From: Nilaparvata lugens
Lineage: Eukaryota > Arthropoda > Insecta > Hemiptera > Delphacidae
Assembly (NCBI RefSeq): GCF_014356525.2
Contig: NC_052508.1
Location: 45,487,858 to 45,551,857, forward strand
Direction: 5' to 3'
Length of the DNA stretch: 64,000 nt
Shown here: in pieces, positions 1 through 13,161 of the stretch
How the letters are laid out: each line of letters starts with the position of its first letter
Numbering within the stretch: position 1 is the first letter of the stretch
Notes under the pieces: generated by a model
The model's input: only the letters and a program-made list of their open reading frames with translations
Told to the model about the DNA's origin: nothing
Databases searched by the model: none
Program-made: the position numbers and the translations under genes

Positions 1-308
1 CATAAAAAAGAAATCACTCCTCTTTCCTCATTTCAAGAACTTCAAATTGTTTTGAGTTTATTCGTGGAATTGTTTTCTCCACCTTCAATTCAGCTCATCT
101 CTTATAACCAATGATATTTGCTAATCTTTATGAACGTATATATATATAGTTTCCAAGAAATATTTTGTTAGAAGTTGGTGTTGCCTAATCCTATTACTAA
201 TATTGTCACAGCCAATTGAATAATTGTAAATCTACTTGAAAGTAATTTCAGTTTTTCAAACTTTGAATTTTAGAAGATAATTTCATGGCGAATAAATTTG
301 AATTGCAG

Positions 309-3300
309 ATCGAAACTTGAGCTGGACAACATCACGCTGAAGTCGAATGCCGTGAAGCCAAGGTCATCGCTGGAGAGCAGGCTAGGTGCGCGCAAGTCGC
401 TGCCTCACCGCTCAAGGTCGCCAGCTCGCAAAAACTCCGATTCTCCGCCCAAGAGAAGGCGAGACAGAAGGTAGGCCTATTCGCTCTCATTTCTTCAGTG
501 AAATTGAGAATTAATATTTTTGTTTTATAATTGATCGCAACTTATTAAAAGGAAGCTTATAGATATGAATACAGTTTAGTATATTATTTATTGCTCCATG
601 AATTAATAATCGAATCAAATGTAACAATTATTCATTTAAATAAAGAATTTTGAATTATTATACAGGCTTATAGAATCTTTTACACTGATTTCAATTATTG
701 AAAGTTATCAGCCAATTTCCAAGTACAGTATAACTTCAATTATCCAAACTCTGATCATCCGAATGGCGTTTAGAAGAAAGTTTCAGATGGAGTTTCAGAT
801 AATATGTTGAAAAGCATCAACACTCTTTTAGCAAAATTTAATTTAAAATAAATAATAACTAATACTAGGAAGTTTGTGTTCTAAATTTACTGTTTTTTTT
901 TCAACTCAAATTATCCGAATATTTTGATCAACCGATTTGGGTCCGTTCCCAATTGATTCGTATAATTGGAGTTTTGCTGTATAGTGAAGCCTCAGTATAA
1001 CTTATTTCATGAGTTAAGAAGAAAAACTTTCTTGTAAGAAAAACTGATATACTTGATAATGGATTTTTTATTGATTGAGTCTTATAAGTTCGAATAAGTT
1101 CAAGGGTGATCAGAATAAATAATAGGCTATTATTTTTTTCAGTTGGAGCTCATCAAGTAGCAGTGATGAAATAAAATCACAGAAACCGTCCAAGGCTAGT
1201 AAAACAAAGAATTTCAAGAATAAGAGCAAAGGAAAGCAAAATAAATTGTAAGTATCAGTAAACAATAATGAAAAATTATCAATGTTTTGAAACTTACACA
1301 ATTTTAGATTTTTATATCCTATGAATGTCGATAATATTCTAATTGTTTGATTGATCAATTAAATTACCTCAAAATCTCCAAACAAATCTTTTGGTAACAG
1401 ATTGTTCTATTTTATCGCAAAATAAGCAACAAGCTAAAAATGTTTCTTTGTCAAAACTTGATATTAATCTCAATGCTGATTTTGTAAAGGAAATCGCATT
1501 TCTACTCTGAGATGGGCGTTGAGAATGAAATGGCGAACCCAGAGCTGCTGGAGAAGCGAGCGGCACGTTTCAGCACGGGTAGCATCAAGTCTGCGGTCTC
1601 GTCGTTCCCTGAGTACCAGTCGCCGCTGGCTGCGTTCAGGGCCAAGAAGGCGCGCGCCACCCTCGACTTGTCGCAAGGTGAATTTGACCTTGGCGATTTC
1701 CATGTCGTCGGTGTCTGCCAGGACCTCGAGAAGCCTTATCTCAGGCTCACAGCGGTTAGTAAAATCTCTATTCAATATAAATCATTTTGCCTTATATATT
1801 AAAAAATTATGTAACGTAGCCGATCAATTTGTTCATTTGTGTTCCAATAATATTGTTCATTTTGTTCAAAACAATAATTAATTCATTCTTTCACCAATAC
1901 TCATGGAAAGCATAGGACTGGCCACTAACGGTAGGACATAAATGATAAACACGTGTGGACATGCATGTTTACCATGCACACACACATTGGCGTAGATAGC
2001 TGTTTGACATTGGGGGGGGGGGCGCCCCCAGTCAAGATTTTTTTGAAAAATAGCTTATTAAAATGATTGTCTTTGAAGCATATTTCACTTCAAATACGTT
2101 TTAAATCCTCTTATTTGACAGTGGTAATTAATGGGTAAATAAATAAAATTCTGAGTTAATGGTTTTACTGAGTACAAATTATTACAAAAAACAGCACAAT
2201 AAAACATCATTAGTTGTATTGTTTGTTTTGATTACCAACCAAAGCAGGATAGCTAAATAACCATAAAAAAGTTCTCCACTCACAAACCTTACAAAGCTGT
2301 AATATTTACTTAATAGCTAAACCTGTGTTACAAAGATCAACATAAATTCTCATGATTAATTACATTTTTCAAAACAAAGTCTGAAATCTTCCTGATTGTA
2401 ACTCTTGTAACTGTCCTTGTTTGAAGAGAGTTTCAGATACAAAATACTTAGGTAACAATCGTAACATAATAGACGAGTGTGTGTTCGTGCATAATAAGGA
2501 TATAGATTCTACTAGAATACTCAGCACACTGGTCACTCTTGTCATACATACAAACGACAATATATATAAATATTTTGTACAAGGCAAGTTTATTCCCAAT
2601 TTACGAATAAACTAATAAAAATGAGTTATCATAATTAAAAACTTCAATACATTTTTCTGGGGGACATAGCCTATACCATAAAATATTGAGGGGGGCGCGT
2701 CCCCCGTGTCCCCCTAGGATCTACGCCCATGCACTTACATGTCCATCATGCATGTTTTGTCATTAGCGAGAGGCTTTAAACAAAAAACAGCTGTATGACA
2801 TCAGCTTCTATAATAAAATGAACAACCAATAACAACAAATAAACTACTAAAAATAATAAATTATTATTCAAAAATGATTTAACCTCAAATAAAGTAACAG
2901 CATTTGTCGTTTCAAAATAGTTCAACTAGTCGTTTCTGTAGTTTAACTAGTTACAGCATTGTTGAGTTTAATAACGTTTCCCAGAATTAGCTAGTTTTAT
3001 GCATGCATAATTTCAATCACGCCTTACAGTTGTTTACTGATTATTATGAATTTATTGTAGGCTCCAGATGCATCAGCTGTTAGGCCACCAGAAATCCTGA
3101 AGCAGTCATTGGCCAGAGTAAAAGATCGTTGGATCAACAAACAAGATTACCACTACGCCTGTGAACAATTGAAATCTATTCGACAGGATCTAACGGTAGG
3201 CTTGCAAACTCTGTTAACATTGAATCGACTAGAAGTTCTGTTTTAATCACAGATGATATTTTTATACTAGCTTTTTCAGACTAACAATAAAATTCCAAAT

Positions 3301-6300
3301 AACACCATATAGATGAATACAACCTTTATTGAGAAGCAAATACCTTTTTATAGTAAGAAAATCTGTTAATTTAGCTTGGAATTACTCCTAGACTAGCATT
3401 ATAGTTGTTGAATAATAGTATCCTTGTAAGTTTTTAAGGATACTGGCTCAATTTTTCATTATGTCTGTTACCGATTATACAGAATGGGTCTAAAGTCACT
3501 AGGTCAGTTACATAACCGGATGAGTATTTATTATTTTTCTCTGTGTAAAGAATACCTAATTACTTTGAATTTAACTTGAAATTATACTAATATAGATTCT
3601 TTGTGAGATAACTCCGCTTATCTTTGAGAATACTCCCTCAATCTTGTATGTAGTGATAATGGTTATGGTTGCAGGTGCAAGGAATAAGAGACCAGCTGAC
3701 GGTTGAAGTGTACGAGACACATGCGCGCATTGCACTGGAGAAGGGCGACCACGCTGAATTCAACCAATGCCAGAGCCAGCTGCGAGGTCTCTACACCGAT
3801 GTGCCAGCAGCCGCAGCCAATAGGCTTGAGTTCACCGCCTACAGAATACTCTACTACATATTCACAAAGGATTTCATGGGTGCGTTGCATCAAGTAGTAT
3901 GTTCATTGCACAATGTATCTCGTAATTTCGTACATTCTGAACTTTTGAAATAATATACAGATAAATAAACTTGCAAACTTTCTGAATTACAAGTTTGATA
4001 GTGAAGAAATAAGAGTTCTTCTAAAATATACAGTGAAACTTTTTGGATTCCAAGATTGATAGCGAAGATGAAGAAAAAAGAGCTCTTCTTCTACTTGAGT
4101 GAGGGTTGCGTGGAATATCGATTACTATTTATTAAAAACATACTTATTGTTGGTTGTCTACGACTTTGATAACTCAAACGACTGTAACATGAATACTGCA
4201 CGTTCAAAATGGCTGAAATATTAGTGAGTCATTTTCAAATAATATGATACACCTGATCTTGTTCACGAGGGTTAACATCTTCAAAGTTAGTTTGGAAAAT
4301 TCTTGAAATGCTCTCGTAGATATTACTCTTTAACAAAATATCAATTTAATTAATGAAAATATTGATCGAATAATTTTCACTCATTCTATTTTTTACACAA
4401 AAAAAGAAACCAAACAGATCAGGAATTTGTTTGCAGACCTGTCAACTGTGTTATCAACTCTGAAAGAGGAGGAGAAGGAGGATGAGTGTGTGAGTTGGGC
4501 ACTGCGCGTGCGGTCGGCATGGTGGCTGGGAAACTATCACCGGCTGTTCCTCCTCTACAGGTGCGCACCTCGTATGGCCGCCTACCTCATGGACTGGTTC
4601 CTGGCACGGGAGCGCAAACAGGCGCTCAAGGCCATCATCAAATCGTACGTATTAGATTCGTCCGCCATGTTGTGCGAAGGTTGCTGATGAATACATTTGT
4701 TGAATTGATGAATTAATGAATCAAGTTGTTGAGTTTATACTTATGATTCAATTTGCTTTAGGATTGCTTGGACAAAGTGGTGGTCTGCTGAAGTCTGATT
4801 TACAGCAGTTCATATTAAATCTGCAGACTGTAGACTGTATATCCAGTATTCAGTCTGTAGCAGTTTATGTGAAATCAAAGTATAAGTCCCATCCATCTCT
4901 TTCACCAGCCTCCAGAAAATGGCAAATTTCCAAAACTATTGAATGTTAGGTCAGCTGTTCATCTCGATTTAAAAGTAGTGAAAAGTGAGTAAACTCAAAA
5001 GTAATAATTATTATTAAACGAAAATCCCAATTAAATGCTGTAAATCACCCCGAAGACTTCTGCCACTGCAAATATTGACAACCGGGTAAGCAGCTAGATG
5101 GAAATTCAATGAGCGCTACTATTCAAAAATTATTTGTCAGCCCGGGAATAGAACGAACCCAGTAGCTCCTAATTGCCGGTCAGGAATGCTTACCCTTACA
5201 CCAAACTGACAATCTGTGGATAGCAGCGCTCATTTTATACAAAGCCATAGCGGCCAGCCAGTCTACAGATGGAAATAAATTGGAAGATGCATTTACTTAA
5301 TAATAATTAATTAGCATTTGAACAAATGCATCTTCCAATTTATTTCCATCTGTCAAAATTATTAGTTTGAAATGCATTGAGAATAATTTTGATGCACGCA
5401 TCTAGCTAACTGACAGCTAAGTATTGTAGTGTTGCCGGCTCGTTGGACATGAAATCCTTAATATGTTTGAGGACAAGTCCCACTTTTGAATTTTGATAAC
5501 TTCAATCTTGATGAATCACAATGGGCTAACGGTTTAAATTCTGGTTCGATTTTGATCCAATGACAAGTTCTGCTTTCCAGATATGATATCATTAAATATC
5601 ATAATTGCAATTCTTCAGTTTCGATGACGAAAAATAATCATGATACAAGTTACAGAAACCTAAGTTTGATCTACCTTAATATTAGCAAATTAGTTAATAT
5701 TTAACATAATTGTTTTTGTCTGACTCTTCCCTGTCAATATCCAATATTCTTTGGGACTTGAAGAAAGATTGCTATTACCACAACGAAAGAATTCCTGTTA
5801 GTTTTTAATAAATCATATTGTTTTAACAGGATGTTGACTGTTGAATTTGAATATATTTAGTGAGTAGTACTGAATCTCTCATTAGATATTAGTCGATCTG
5901 TTTCATCCAATACATTTTAACAGTATAAATTTATAGATCATATGGAGTCATTAGTTGAAATTTCGTTTCTTGTGAAAATAGTGATAGATTTGGCAAATTT
6001 TATTTATTTGAAGGGTTCAATAATACGCATTTGATACAAATTTAAATTCAAATTTATTTATCCTCAATTACAAAGTTAAAAACTTGAAGTACATCACTTA
6101 ATAATTAGATACAGTATGTATTATAATAAGTAATTATATAATATATAAGGAGGGTCCCTGCAAGGTAAAAAAACCTGTGCGCAGAGGCCGAGTGTTGAAA
6201 ATTTTAATTTATATTTTTAGCAAAAAAAAAAAGATTCTTTGATTAAAGATAAATTAGAAGATTTCCATAGTATAACAATGTAAAACTTGAATATTTGATA

Positions 6301-7814
6301 TAATAATGTGGTAGTAAGAAAGAAGATATGAAGTTGTGCAGAAGAAGAAAACTCTTGATATAAAAACATGAAGATACAGTATGGGAATAGAAAAAGATAA
6401 GTGCAGAGTTCAGTTGATAAGAGATATGTTTAGACAGACAGACTGACAGAGTTTAGATCGGTGCGGATCCAATTTTTGTTTGATCATCAATGCTGTAGTG
6501 ATTATCATATAGTGATAGAAATCTATTGAATAAAAATTGGTTTATTTATTCATAGTAACTTGAATAGCCGATAATTTCAAGTATATATATTTATTCACAT
6601 TCACATTGTGTACAAATACTTGACATGAGGAAAGGTACAACAGGCTCATGCCCAAAACTGTCCCATTTCCAATTTACATTATACTGTCCAAATCAAAATG
6701 TTGGTTATGTCACTTTCACTTTCCAAAATACAATTTACACTCTTCAATACTCAGAAAAACGAGCAAATTTTGAATCAAATAGATACTATTAGTTTGAAAT
6801 TAAAAAATCTAGAACAGTAACTTAATAATTATTTAAAAAGTCTAAATTTTGAATGAAACTGGAAATTTTTGAGCTAAAAACTACACACTTTACAGAAAAC
6901 TACAGCTGTTGATTTAATCTAATTTAATTGATCTAATTCAATTAGAATATGTTATTTGTCTCTTTGTTTTCGTGCAAGAAATTATATTGCTGTTATAAAA
7001 TGTCCTGTTCCTTTTGAGTCGGAGTGTAAACAAATTGATCTATAAAAATTATTCCCATTCCCAATTATTCCGATTCCCATAATACTTGTATGCTCACTAG
7101 TGGTTCTCCATATGTTGGTATTGATAGCTTCTTAAATAATTAATAGAAAAATCATGAATAAACAGCTAATTATAATGTTGTTTATCGATCTTTGCTATCA
7201 TGATCTGCGGACATATAATTGTATAGTTAGTATCTTATCATTCTTCCCTTCATATATATATTTTTGTTCTGTTAATGTGCTTCGCTAATCGTCCTTTGCT
7301 ATGATATTTGTAATCTATTTATTCGATCCTTCCATTCGATAATAATGAATTATGATATAACTATATACTGACAACTAAATCGATATTTCTAGCACTGGAA
7401 CGACTGGCGTTCAATAATCATGGATTGGCTAGCAATTGAATAATCACAATAACTCCTTATTCCTTTCAATGCATGACTGCATTAATTTTTCTCTCAACAC
7501 TCTTGTTAGTCCCAAGTTTTTAACATCAAATTCATTTTATATTAATTTTGTCTAAGGAATTGGTAGTACTGTGTTTTGATGATATAATTGACTAATCGAC
7601 TTTTGTGCTTGCAGAGATGTTCTAATATTGTTTTTCACTTTGTGTATTTAGTTACCGGCAACAACTGGCTGTTGAGTTTGTGAGTCGTGAATTGGCTTTT
7701 GAGTCAGACGCAGATTGTGTCGAATTTCTGACGCCGTTCGGCGTCGTTTTTGCCGACGCGGAAAGGACCAGCATCGATTGCAAAGCGAGTACAGCGCCGA
7801 TTATTGCCGCTTGA
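309..7814 (+). CDS. LENG8: LENG8-like SAC3/GANP-domain protein, C-terminal seven exons (5' part outside window)
   Basis: Exons at 309-470, 1143-1247, 1490-1754, 3061-3195, 3675-3879, 4437-4644 and 7652-7814 join with GT-AG boundaries and consistent phase into 413 codons ending in TGA. The first two exons are basic and Ser/Arg/Lys-rich, like the low-complexity N-terminal half of LENG8. From exon 3 the reading matches the conserved C-terminal part: [87 protein letters not shown] and [15 protein letters not shown]. This is the SAC3/GANP/PCI-type helical fold found in mRNA-export and proteasome-lid scaffolds. A nuclear RNA-processing or export role is inferred from the family. The last intron (4645-7651) is the largest and carries a SINE and a perfect palindrome. 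The gene runs toward black on the opposite strand. The family identification is strong; exon edges were read by eye. Confidence 0.93.
1989..2727. mobile_element. Putative insertion with 9-bp inverted ends in LENG8 intron 3
   Basis: GGCGTAGAT at 1989-1997 and ATCTACGCC at 2719-2727 are inverted. Next to them lie G- and C-rich blocks (an 11-G run near 2012-2022, and GGGGGGCGCGTCCCCC near 2693). The enclosed 740 bp has no credible coding sequence; the short frame at 2421-2615 has no recognisable content. Probably a non-autonomous element; superfamily unknown. Confidence 0.35.
5007..5235 (-). mobile_element. tRNA-derived SINE in LENG8 intron 6
   Basis: On the minus strand a pol III A-box-like TTGGTGTAAGGGTAAGC (near 5190-5210) is followed by a B-box-like GGGTTCGTTCTATTCCCGGG (near 5143-5163) and a tail ending in GGATTTTCGTTTAATAATAA. 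The tail recurs at 34787-34886 and, as a short end only, at 17139-17160, so it is a dispersed family. The tRNA source is unclear. Confidence 0.55.
5265..5353. repeat. Perfect 30-bp inverted repeat with 29-nt loop
   Basis: 5265-5294 (ACAGATGGAAATAAATTGGA...) and 5324-5353 are exact reverse complements over 30 bp, with an AT-rich spacer. It directly abuts the SINE. Probably a miniature foldback element or a recent MITE end; no target duplication is obvious. Confidence 0.7.
5354..7651. other. Remainder of LENG8 intron 6, no gene seen
   Basis: AT-rich sequence with no coding potential. 6040-6690 contains segments such as GGAGGGTCCCTGCAAGGT followed by A/T runs that look like decayed retroelement 3' ends, but I cannot confirm a family. 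The last part carries no recognisable signal before the 7650-7651 acceptor. Confidence 0.4.
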
Positions 7815-8637
7815 ATCGCTAACTAAATTATTCTGTAAATATCCACTCAAGTGCGGAAGAAATCACCTATCAGATAGGAAATTGCCGTGTATAGAATATC
7901 TTGTCGGTAATGATTGATTTCTCTCGAAAGACTTTAACAGATGAAATTATTCAAGCCAAGTGCTCGTATGTAGAATCTATAGTTCAAGATTTTGAAAGAC
8001 TTTTATCAATTACAATCTTTTTATGCAAAGTGCTTGTAATATATTATTGAGTTGGAAATTCTTTCCAATTTCGAAGGACTTTTATGAACCTCGAAAATAA
8101 TTCGTATGGATCCCAGTGATTATTTTGTTTTTGGACAATATCGTGTAATGATTGTGCATTGGAGAGTAGTATTATCAGCTACGAGATATCTTCATCATTA
8201 ATTATGTCTTCGTATTTTCATCGGAATTATTGTATCCAGTAATATGTCATAAATCTGGGATGTCTTGCGGATGTCTTATTCTTCGATAACTAACGGTTTT
8301 AATTTTGCTGATGTAGCTTCCAAATCTTTGTTTGCAGCTGGCATATCAACGGAAATTGCTGTCGAGATTCATTTACAAGTAATTGAGTTATCTCAAGGTT
8401 GCAAAAGGAAATTGATTTTGTCTGGAGAACAATTAAAAATGTATGCGCAGTTGGAAATAAAAGTGAGTTGGGATTGTAGATCGAATTGGGAACAACTGGA
8501 GTCAAAAATAGTAATGAGAAGTTAGAATCTTGTAACAGTAGTTTGGAATTGAGTTTGGAACATTTGTAGTGTGAAATGAAAGTGGGAACTTGATTCGAAA
8601 GATTATTGTATGTGAAAGAGATAAAGTTGAGAAGATA

Positions 8638-8643
8638 AATAAA
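8638..8643 (+). terminator. Candidate poly(A) signal of LENG8 (AATAAA)
   Basis: The first plus-strand AATAAA I found after the LENG8 stop, about 820 nt downstream. If used, the 3' UTR would include most of the coding-like stretch starting at 8271. Other AT-rich sites may serve instead. Confidence 0.25.
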
Positions 8644-9150
8644 AACTGAAAAAATGCTGGAAAAAGAACTGGTAAAAATGGGTAAATTTGAGTGATTTAG
8701 GAGAACATCTATGAGAAAATTTTCAACGGATTCACAGGAATTTTGAGATTGAATCGGGGAAGGTCCAGATGACATTTTCAGCAGAGGAGTTTTTCATGGA
8801 GATTTATTTGAGGGATTTGTCAATTCGTGAATTACTGTTATCATCATGAGTCAAGGATATGTGAGGTGAAATTTGAAAAAAATAATAGAATGGTATAGTA
8901 AGGAGCAAGCTTCCATCAAAATATTTCGTGAGTATCATCAAATTTCATTTATTTTTATTTTGGTTCATCGTAATTCATCGGTTGACAAACGGAAGATTCG
9001 CGATGGCGTTGAAAAAGGGCTCTGCTGATTCGCTCGTTTCTAATATTTTCATCGTATTTGATTCAGCTTCAACGATGCAGTATGAAGATTGATATAACAG
9101 CGAGCAGAATTATTCAACTGAGGAAAAGAAGAAAACCGTCTGCAAAACTT

Positions 9151-9231
9151 CGGAATTATTTTATGAAGCTCCAAAATCATCGCCACAGAAATCGGAATTA
9201 TTTTATGAATCAAAATCATCGTCACAGAAAT
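9151..9231 (+). repeat. Tandem repeat, 42- and 39-bp units
   Basis: Units 9151-9192 and 9193-9231 both start CGGAATTATTTTATGAA and end CACAGAAAT; the second lacks 3 bp. Unit lengths and the indel are multiples of three, and the frame from 9082 stays open through both copies (peptide unit RNYFM...NHRHRN), which hints at former coding. Confidence 0.7.
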
Positions 9232-10288
9232 GGTTGAGATCAGTGGAGAGAGCAACTAGGAAAGTGGAAAGCAGGATGACGGAGAAAGAGAGAGAGATAG
9301 ATTGGGAAAGAGAGATTCTTAGATTAGATTTCTTTATTGATGCAGATAGAGAGAGAGAGAGTGTAAGAGAATAACGGAGGATCATCATGTAATTAATATT
9401 ATTTGATTAATTGCTGAGGCGTAGACGGTAGTAGGTTGAGGTAAAGATGACGGTAAGGATGAGAGATGAGAGCTCAAGAAAGAAGACAAAGAAAGTTATC
9501 AAATAATTGATATCAATTTTATTTGATAATTGCTTTGTTATCGATTAGAGAAATGGCAAATAAGGGGGGTGGAAACAAAAATGCAGGAAACGAAGAAAAA
9601 TACGAAAATGACCGAGAAGGCGAAAATGTGAGTTTGAAAACAAGAAGGCAAAGAGAAAGAAAAGGAAAGAGATTTTTCAAAAGAACGAGTTATTAGTTTT
9701 ATTTTTGACACTTTCATAAAAATGATGAAAAGATACAACAATAGGGGGTTCCACATGAAATGAATGTAAAACTTCAGATACGGCAATGAAAGGTGTGGTC
9801 AACTGGAGGAGATGGACACCATGGATATCAAGGACTTGATCATCAATTTCAAAGAAGAGAAGATCTAAATCTGTTTATCCCTTTTATCCCATCAATACCA
9901 TTACCCCAACTCAATACCAATGAAAATATTGACTCCTCTCCTATATTTGAATCCTTTTTTCCCTTCATTAACGTAATTACAGAGGAGGGCGGGTGGCATC
10001 AGACAGGGTGTTCAACCATCGAGAACTTCAAAGTGCGTGTAGAGACTTGTACACAGTGGACTTTGTAATGAGCACAATTTTAGACGGGTTCTAGGAGATT
10101 ATCCAAGGGTTGGAAAGATATTTGCAGGTTGTGCTAGTAGTTTGAATGGGGCCTCTTGCTAGGAAAGGGTTTGTGCTTTTCTCAACAGCTAGTTTTGTTA
10201 GTTTTTATTGAGTTTTTCAGCATATGTTAGAAGCAGCAGCTTTGAGCATCCTGCTTGAAGTCAGTCGATGAGCATTGTCACCTCCTGG

Positions 10289-10391
10289 CACTTCTACTTC
10301 CGGATGAGGAGCCACTTCTACTTCCGGAGAGTGAGGTCCACTTCAACTTTATCAGAAAGTGAAGACCACTTCAACTCATCAGAAAGTCAAG
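10289..10391. repeat. Four diverged 24-28-bp tandem units
   Basis: Units start at 10289, 10313, 10339 and 10367, each with CACTTC(T/A)AC. The first two continue TTCCGGA, the last two carry ATCAGAAAGT. Two sub-types side by side indicate successive local duplications. Confidence 0.6.
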
Positions 10392-10399
10392 TCGGGTAA

Positions 10400-12980
10400 A
10401 GGCACTTTCTACCGAGCGAAAGGAATAATGTAGAAAAGGATCTGTCTGCCACTACTCTTCTTTCTTTTCTATTATTTTATAGGTATCTGTAACTGTTTCT
10501 CACCTTTGAATCGAGAATGTGCTAAAATGCCCCTTGCAAATCACTAGTGTTGATATTAACTATCTAGCTTTATACTTAGTTTTCGGATACTTGCCAAATT
10601 ACAGTCAACTACTCTGAGAACTAATTTTGCTGTTAAAAAATAAATTGATATTCACCAATTTTGCGCACTTGTCTTGGAGAAATTGATTTTCTTTCAATTT
10701 GGAGGATTCATAAAGGAACTACTATTTTAAGTAGTTCCACATAGAGTTACACACTATTTTGCTGACTATAATATATATAGAATAATTTCCATATTATTCC
10801 AACAAGAAACAAAACCTCTCTAGGTGTGATTGTTCTCTTACAAAGTGCATACATAGATTGAATTTTCATTGTACTTTTTGAAACTGATGTGATGAATAGA
10901 TATTATATTAAATAATTTTTTTTCCTATAAACTGAATTCTCAATGCATATTATGAAAAAAATAATGAATACTCCAGTAGTATATTCTAGGTTAATTTGTT
11001 ATTAGTTCTAAGCTAAACTTCTAATTATTATGTGTAATTTGCTGCCTTGCATCAGTAATTATTTGAACTTTTTAATATTTATATTTTATCTATAATCTTG
11101 TTCCCCTTGCCACCAACCACCCGACCGACCAATGAGCAAACAGCATTTTTTTCCTTTAGAATATAGCATGCAATTAATGTCTTCGCTGAAAAAATAAACC
11201 AATATTTGTGATTTGGCTAGCTCAGAGATGCTATTGCATCTTTTTTGTTAGTTTTTAATTGTTTATTGTTATTTTTCCTACTCATTACTTTCTTATAAAT
11301 TACGCATTTCATCGGAATTATTGCATCCAGTAATATATATATCACATACACACTGAGATGTCTTACGACGATTCTCCGAATTGTCATATGTGGTAATCAT
11401 TAACGAATCGGTGTACTAAGATCCAATTGCATTCGGTGATTAGACTCTCATTAATTTCAGAATTATTCCAAGGAACTTGGATTTGAGTTAGTTTTCTAAA
11501 AAATTCTCTTGAAGAGACTCACCTTTTATAAGTTGTAGGTTGTTGAATTTTGTTACAGAATTTATAAATAAAGCTTGTTGCAAATAAAATTTATATAGGT
11601 ATTGCTCATGACTAGTGAAATTTTCTTGAAGTACAATAATGTAAAACGTTATTGTTCTGCTAGGTAAATTTTTCACAATATTTATTTATCCTATTTAAGT
11701 GTTATTTATTAATTGTATTATTCTGGAGAAGTCTGATATTTATGAGCACAGCTCCCTGTTAGCCATAAATTATGACAGGTTATAATGAAATAGTTTCAAC
11801 CACAAATTCATCACGACTTTGGATATTATTTACTATCACTTCTCATATTAATCACCTTTTTTATTTTTTTCACTAGACTTAGTCTTCAATAAAATGTATT
11901 GGCACCAATTTTCCCTTCTATTGTTACTCAATATCACTCCTACGTTTCATCACAAATTAACACTTAAATATTAATTTTTGCTCAATCGATCTAATTCATT
12001 TAGGATTAAGATGTCCATTCCATTGTATATGATATTTTTAGAAATTTAAAGTTGTTTCCAAAGCACTATTCTCCTTATTGTTGAGATGACTATCCCTTTA
12101 CTATCACATACTCTTCCTTTCTTTATAATGAGTTAATTAAAATTCCATTCAATTTTTATCTATATCCTTTAAAATGTCTTGTCCAAAAATCTTTTCCCTC
12201 TCATCCTCATATTTTATTCCATCTAAAGATTACTCAGATAGGCATTTTCATTAATATTCCACAAACTGATTCTAAACCTTCTAGATCTCTTATAACATCC
12301 ATGAAATTGAGTAGTGGGAGAATTTGCCAAATTATATTTGCAAATGAACTTTGTTCAATTTGTGAATTGCTGAAGAGACTTTCATAGTCAGCTAGGAAGG
12401 CAATTGTAGCTTGCTACTTAATTTCAAGATCTAATTATTATTTTACAATATTTTTAGTATAGTGGCTCTTAATTAAATTTCAAATTATCATTTCTGAGTA
12501 TTATTCAATGTTTTTGGATTGAAAATTTTCCTCTAACACAATATTCTATTCACCCTACCCACTATTGAAACTAGTAAATTGTAATATTTATTGAATTTGA
12601 CACCAATCAACAATAAGGAGAAAAATCTCGATTCAAAGAACTATATTTGGTAAATAATAATCAATTGTTCTAAATTGTTGCAAGTAATGTATTCAAGTTG
12701 ATTTATTTTTATTTTCAACAATAATTGTTACCCATGACAAATGTTGGAGCATTGTTCGAAATAGTTCCAAAGTAATGCTTATTCATTGTTTGATATTGTG
12801 TAAATAAACTTTTCAGCTTTCTATTTTGGAATTCATTTTCACATTCCTAGCTTTATCTTCATTATGATTGCAAAGTAATTCTTAATACGAATGATGAGTA
12901 TGAATGAATTTATCAAATATTTTACTCTTGTATTGTAATGCTCTGGAGATGTGTATAGCAATACCATTGCTAATTAAACT
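10400..12980. other. Intergenic DNA between LENG8 and black, no gene seen
   Basis: AT-rich sequence with frequent stops in all frames. Apart from the 25-bp repeat shared with 8218-8245 (copy at 11309-11335) I see no gene, RNA or complete transposable element. Confidence 0.5.
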
Positions 12981-12983
12981 GCC

Positions 12984-13004
12984 ATTATAACGTGGACCTC
13001 ACTA
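12984..13004. mobile_element. Isolated terminal repeat of the TA-flanked MITE family found at 55195-55532
   Basis: ATTATAACGTGGACCTCACTA is followed by TA and matches one end of the 338-bp element at 55195-55532. I did not find the partner end upstream, so this is probably a solo or truncated end. Confidence 0.5.
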
Positions 13005-13161
13005 TAGTATCGTTTATCACAGCTCCAACATGAACGCATTCTCAGCACTGTACCAGTCGTCATAATAAATACCTACTGTAGTAATTCACTTCAGTCTGTC
13101 AACATTGGTTGAATGCGAATCTAGCCTATAAGGAATGCTGACAGTTCAAAGTGAATCTATA

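Larger units (their letters stand above)
8271..10068 (+). pseudogene. Decayed coding-like stretch of unknown origin
   Basis: An open frame from ATG at 8271 to 8525 encodes a plausible soluble 84-residue peptide (MSYSSITNGFNFADVASKSL... with AVEIHLQVIELSQG). Downstream are broken coding-like pieces in shifting frames: MKIDITASRIIQLRKRRK from 9082, and EEMDTMDIKDLIINFKEEKI ending near 9867. The peptides match nothing I recognise; a gag-like retroelement relic is one possibility. A 25-bp segment around 8218-8245 is nearly repeated at 11309-11335 (CATCGGAATTATTG..ATCCAGTAATAT) and could be a trace of long terminal repeats, but flanking similarity is weak. It may equally be LENG8 3' UTR. Confidence 0.3.

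Noticed and set aside
3703..3897. Alternative frame over LENG8 exon 5
   Set aside because: Shadow of the conserved exon in another frame.
5140..5210. Possible functional tRNA gene
   Set aside because: A- and B-box-like words are present but there is no cloverleaf pairing or anticodon arm; it is a SINE head.
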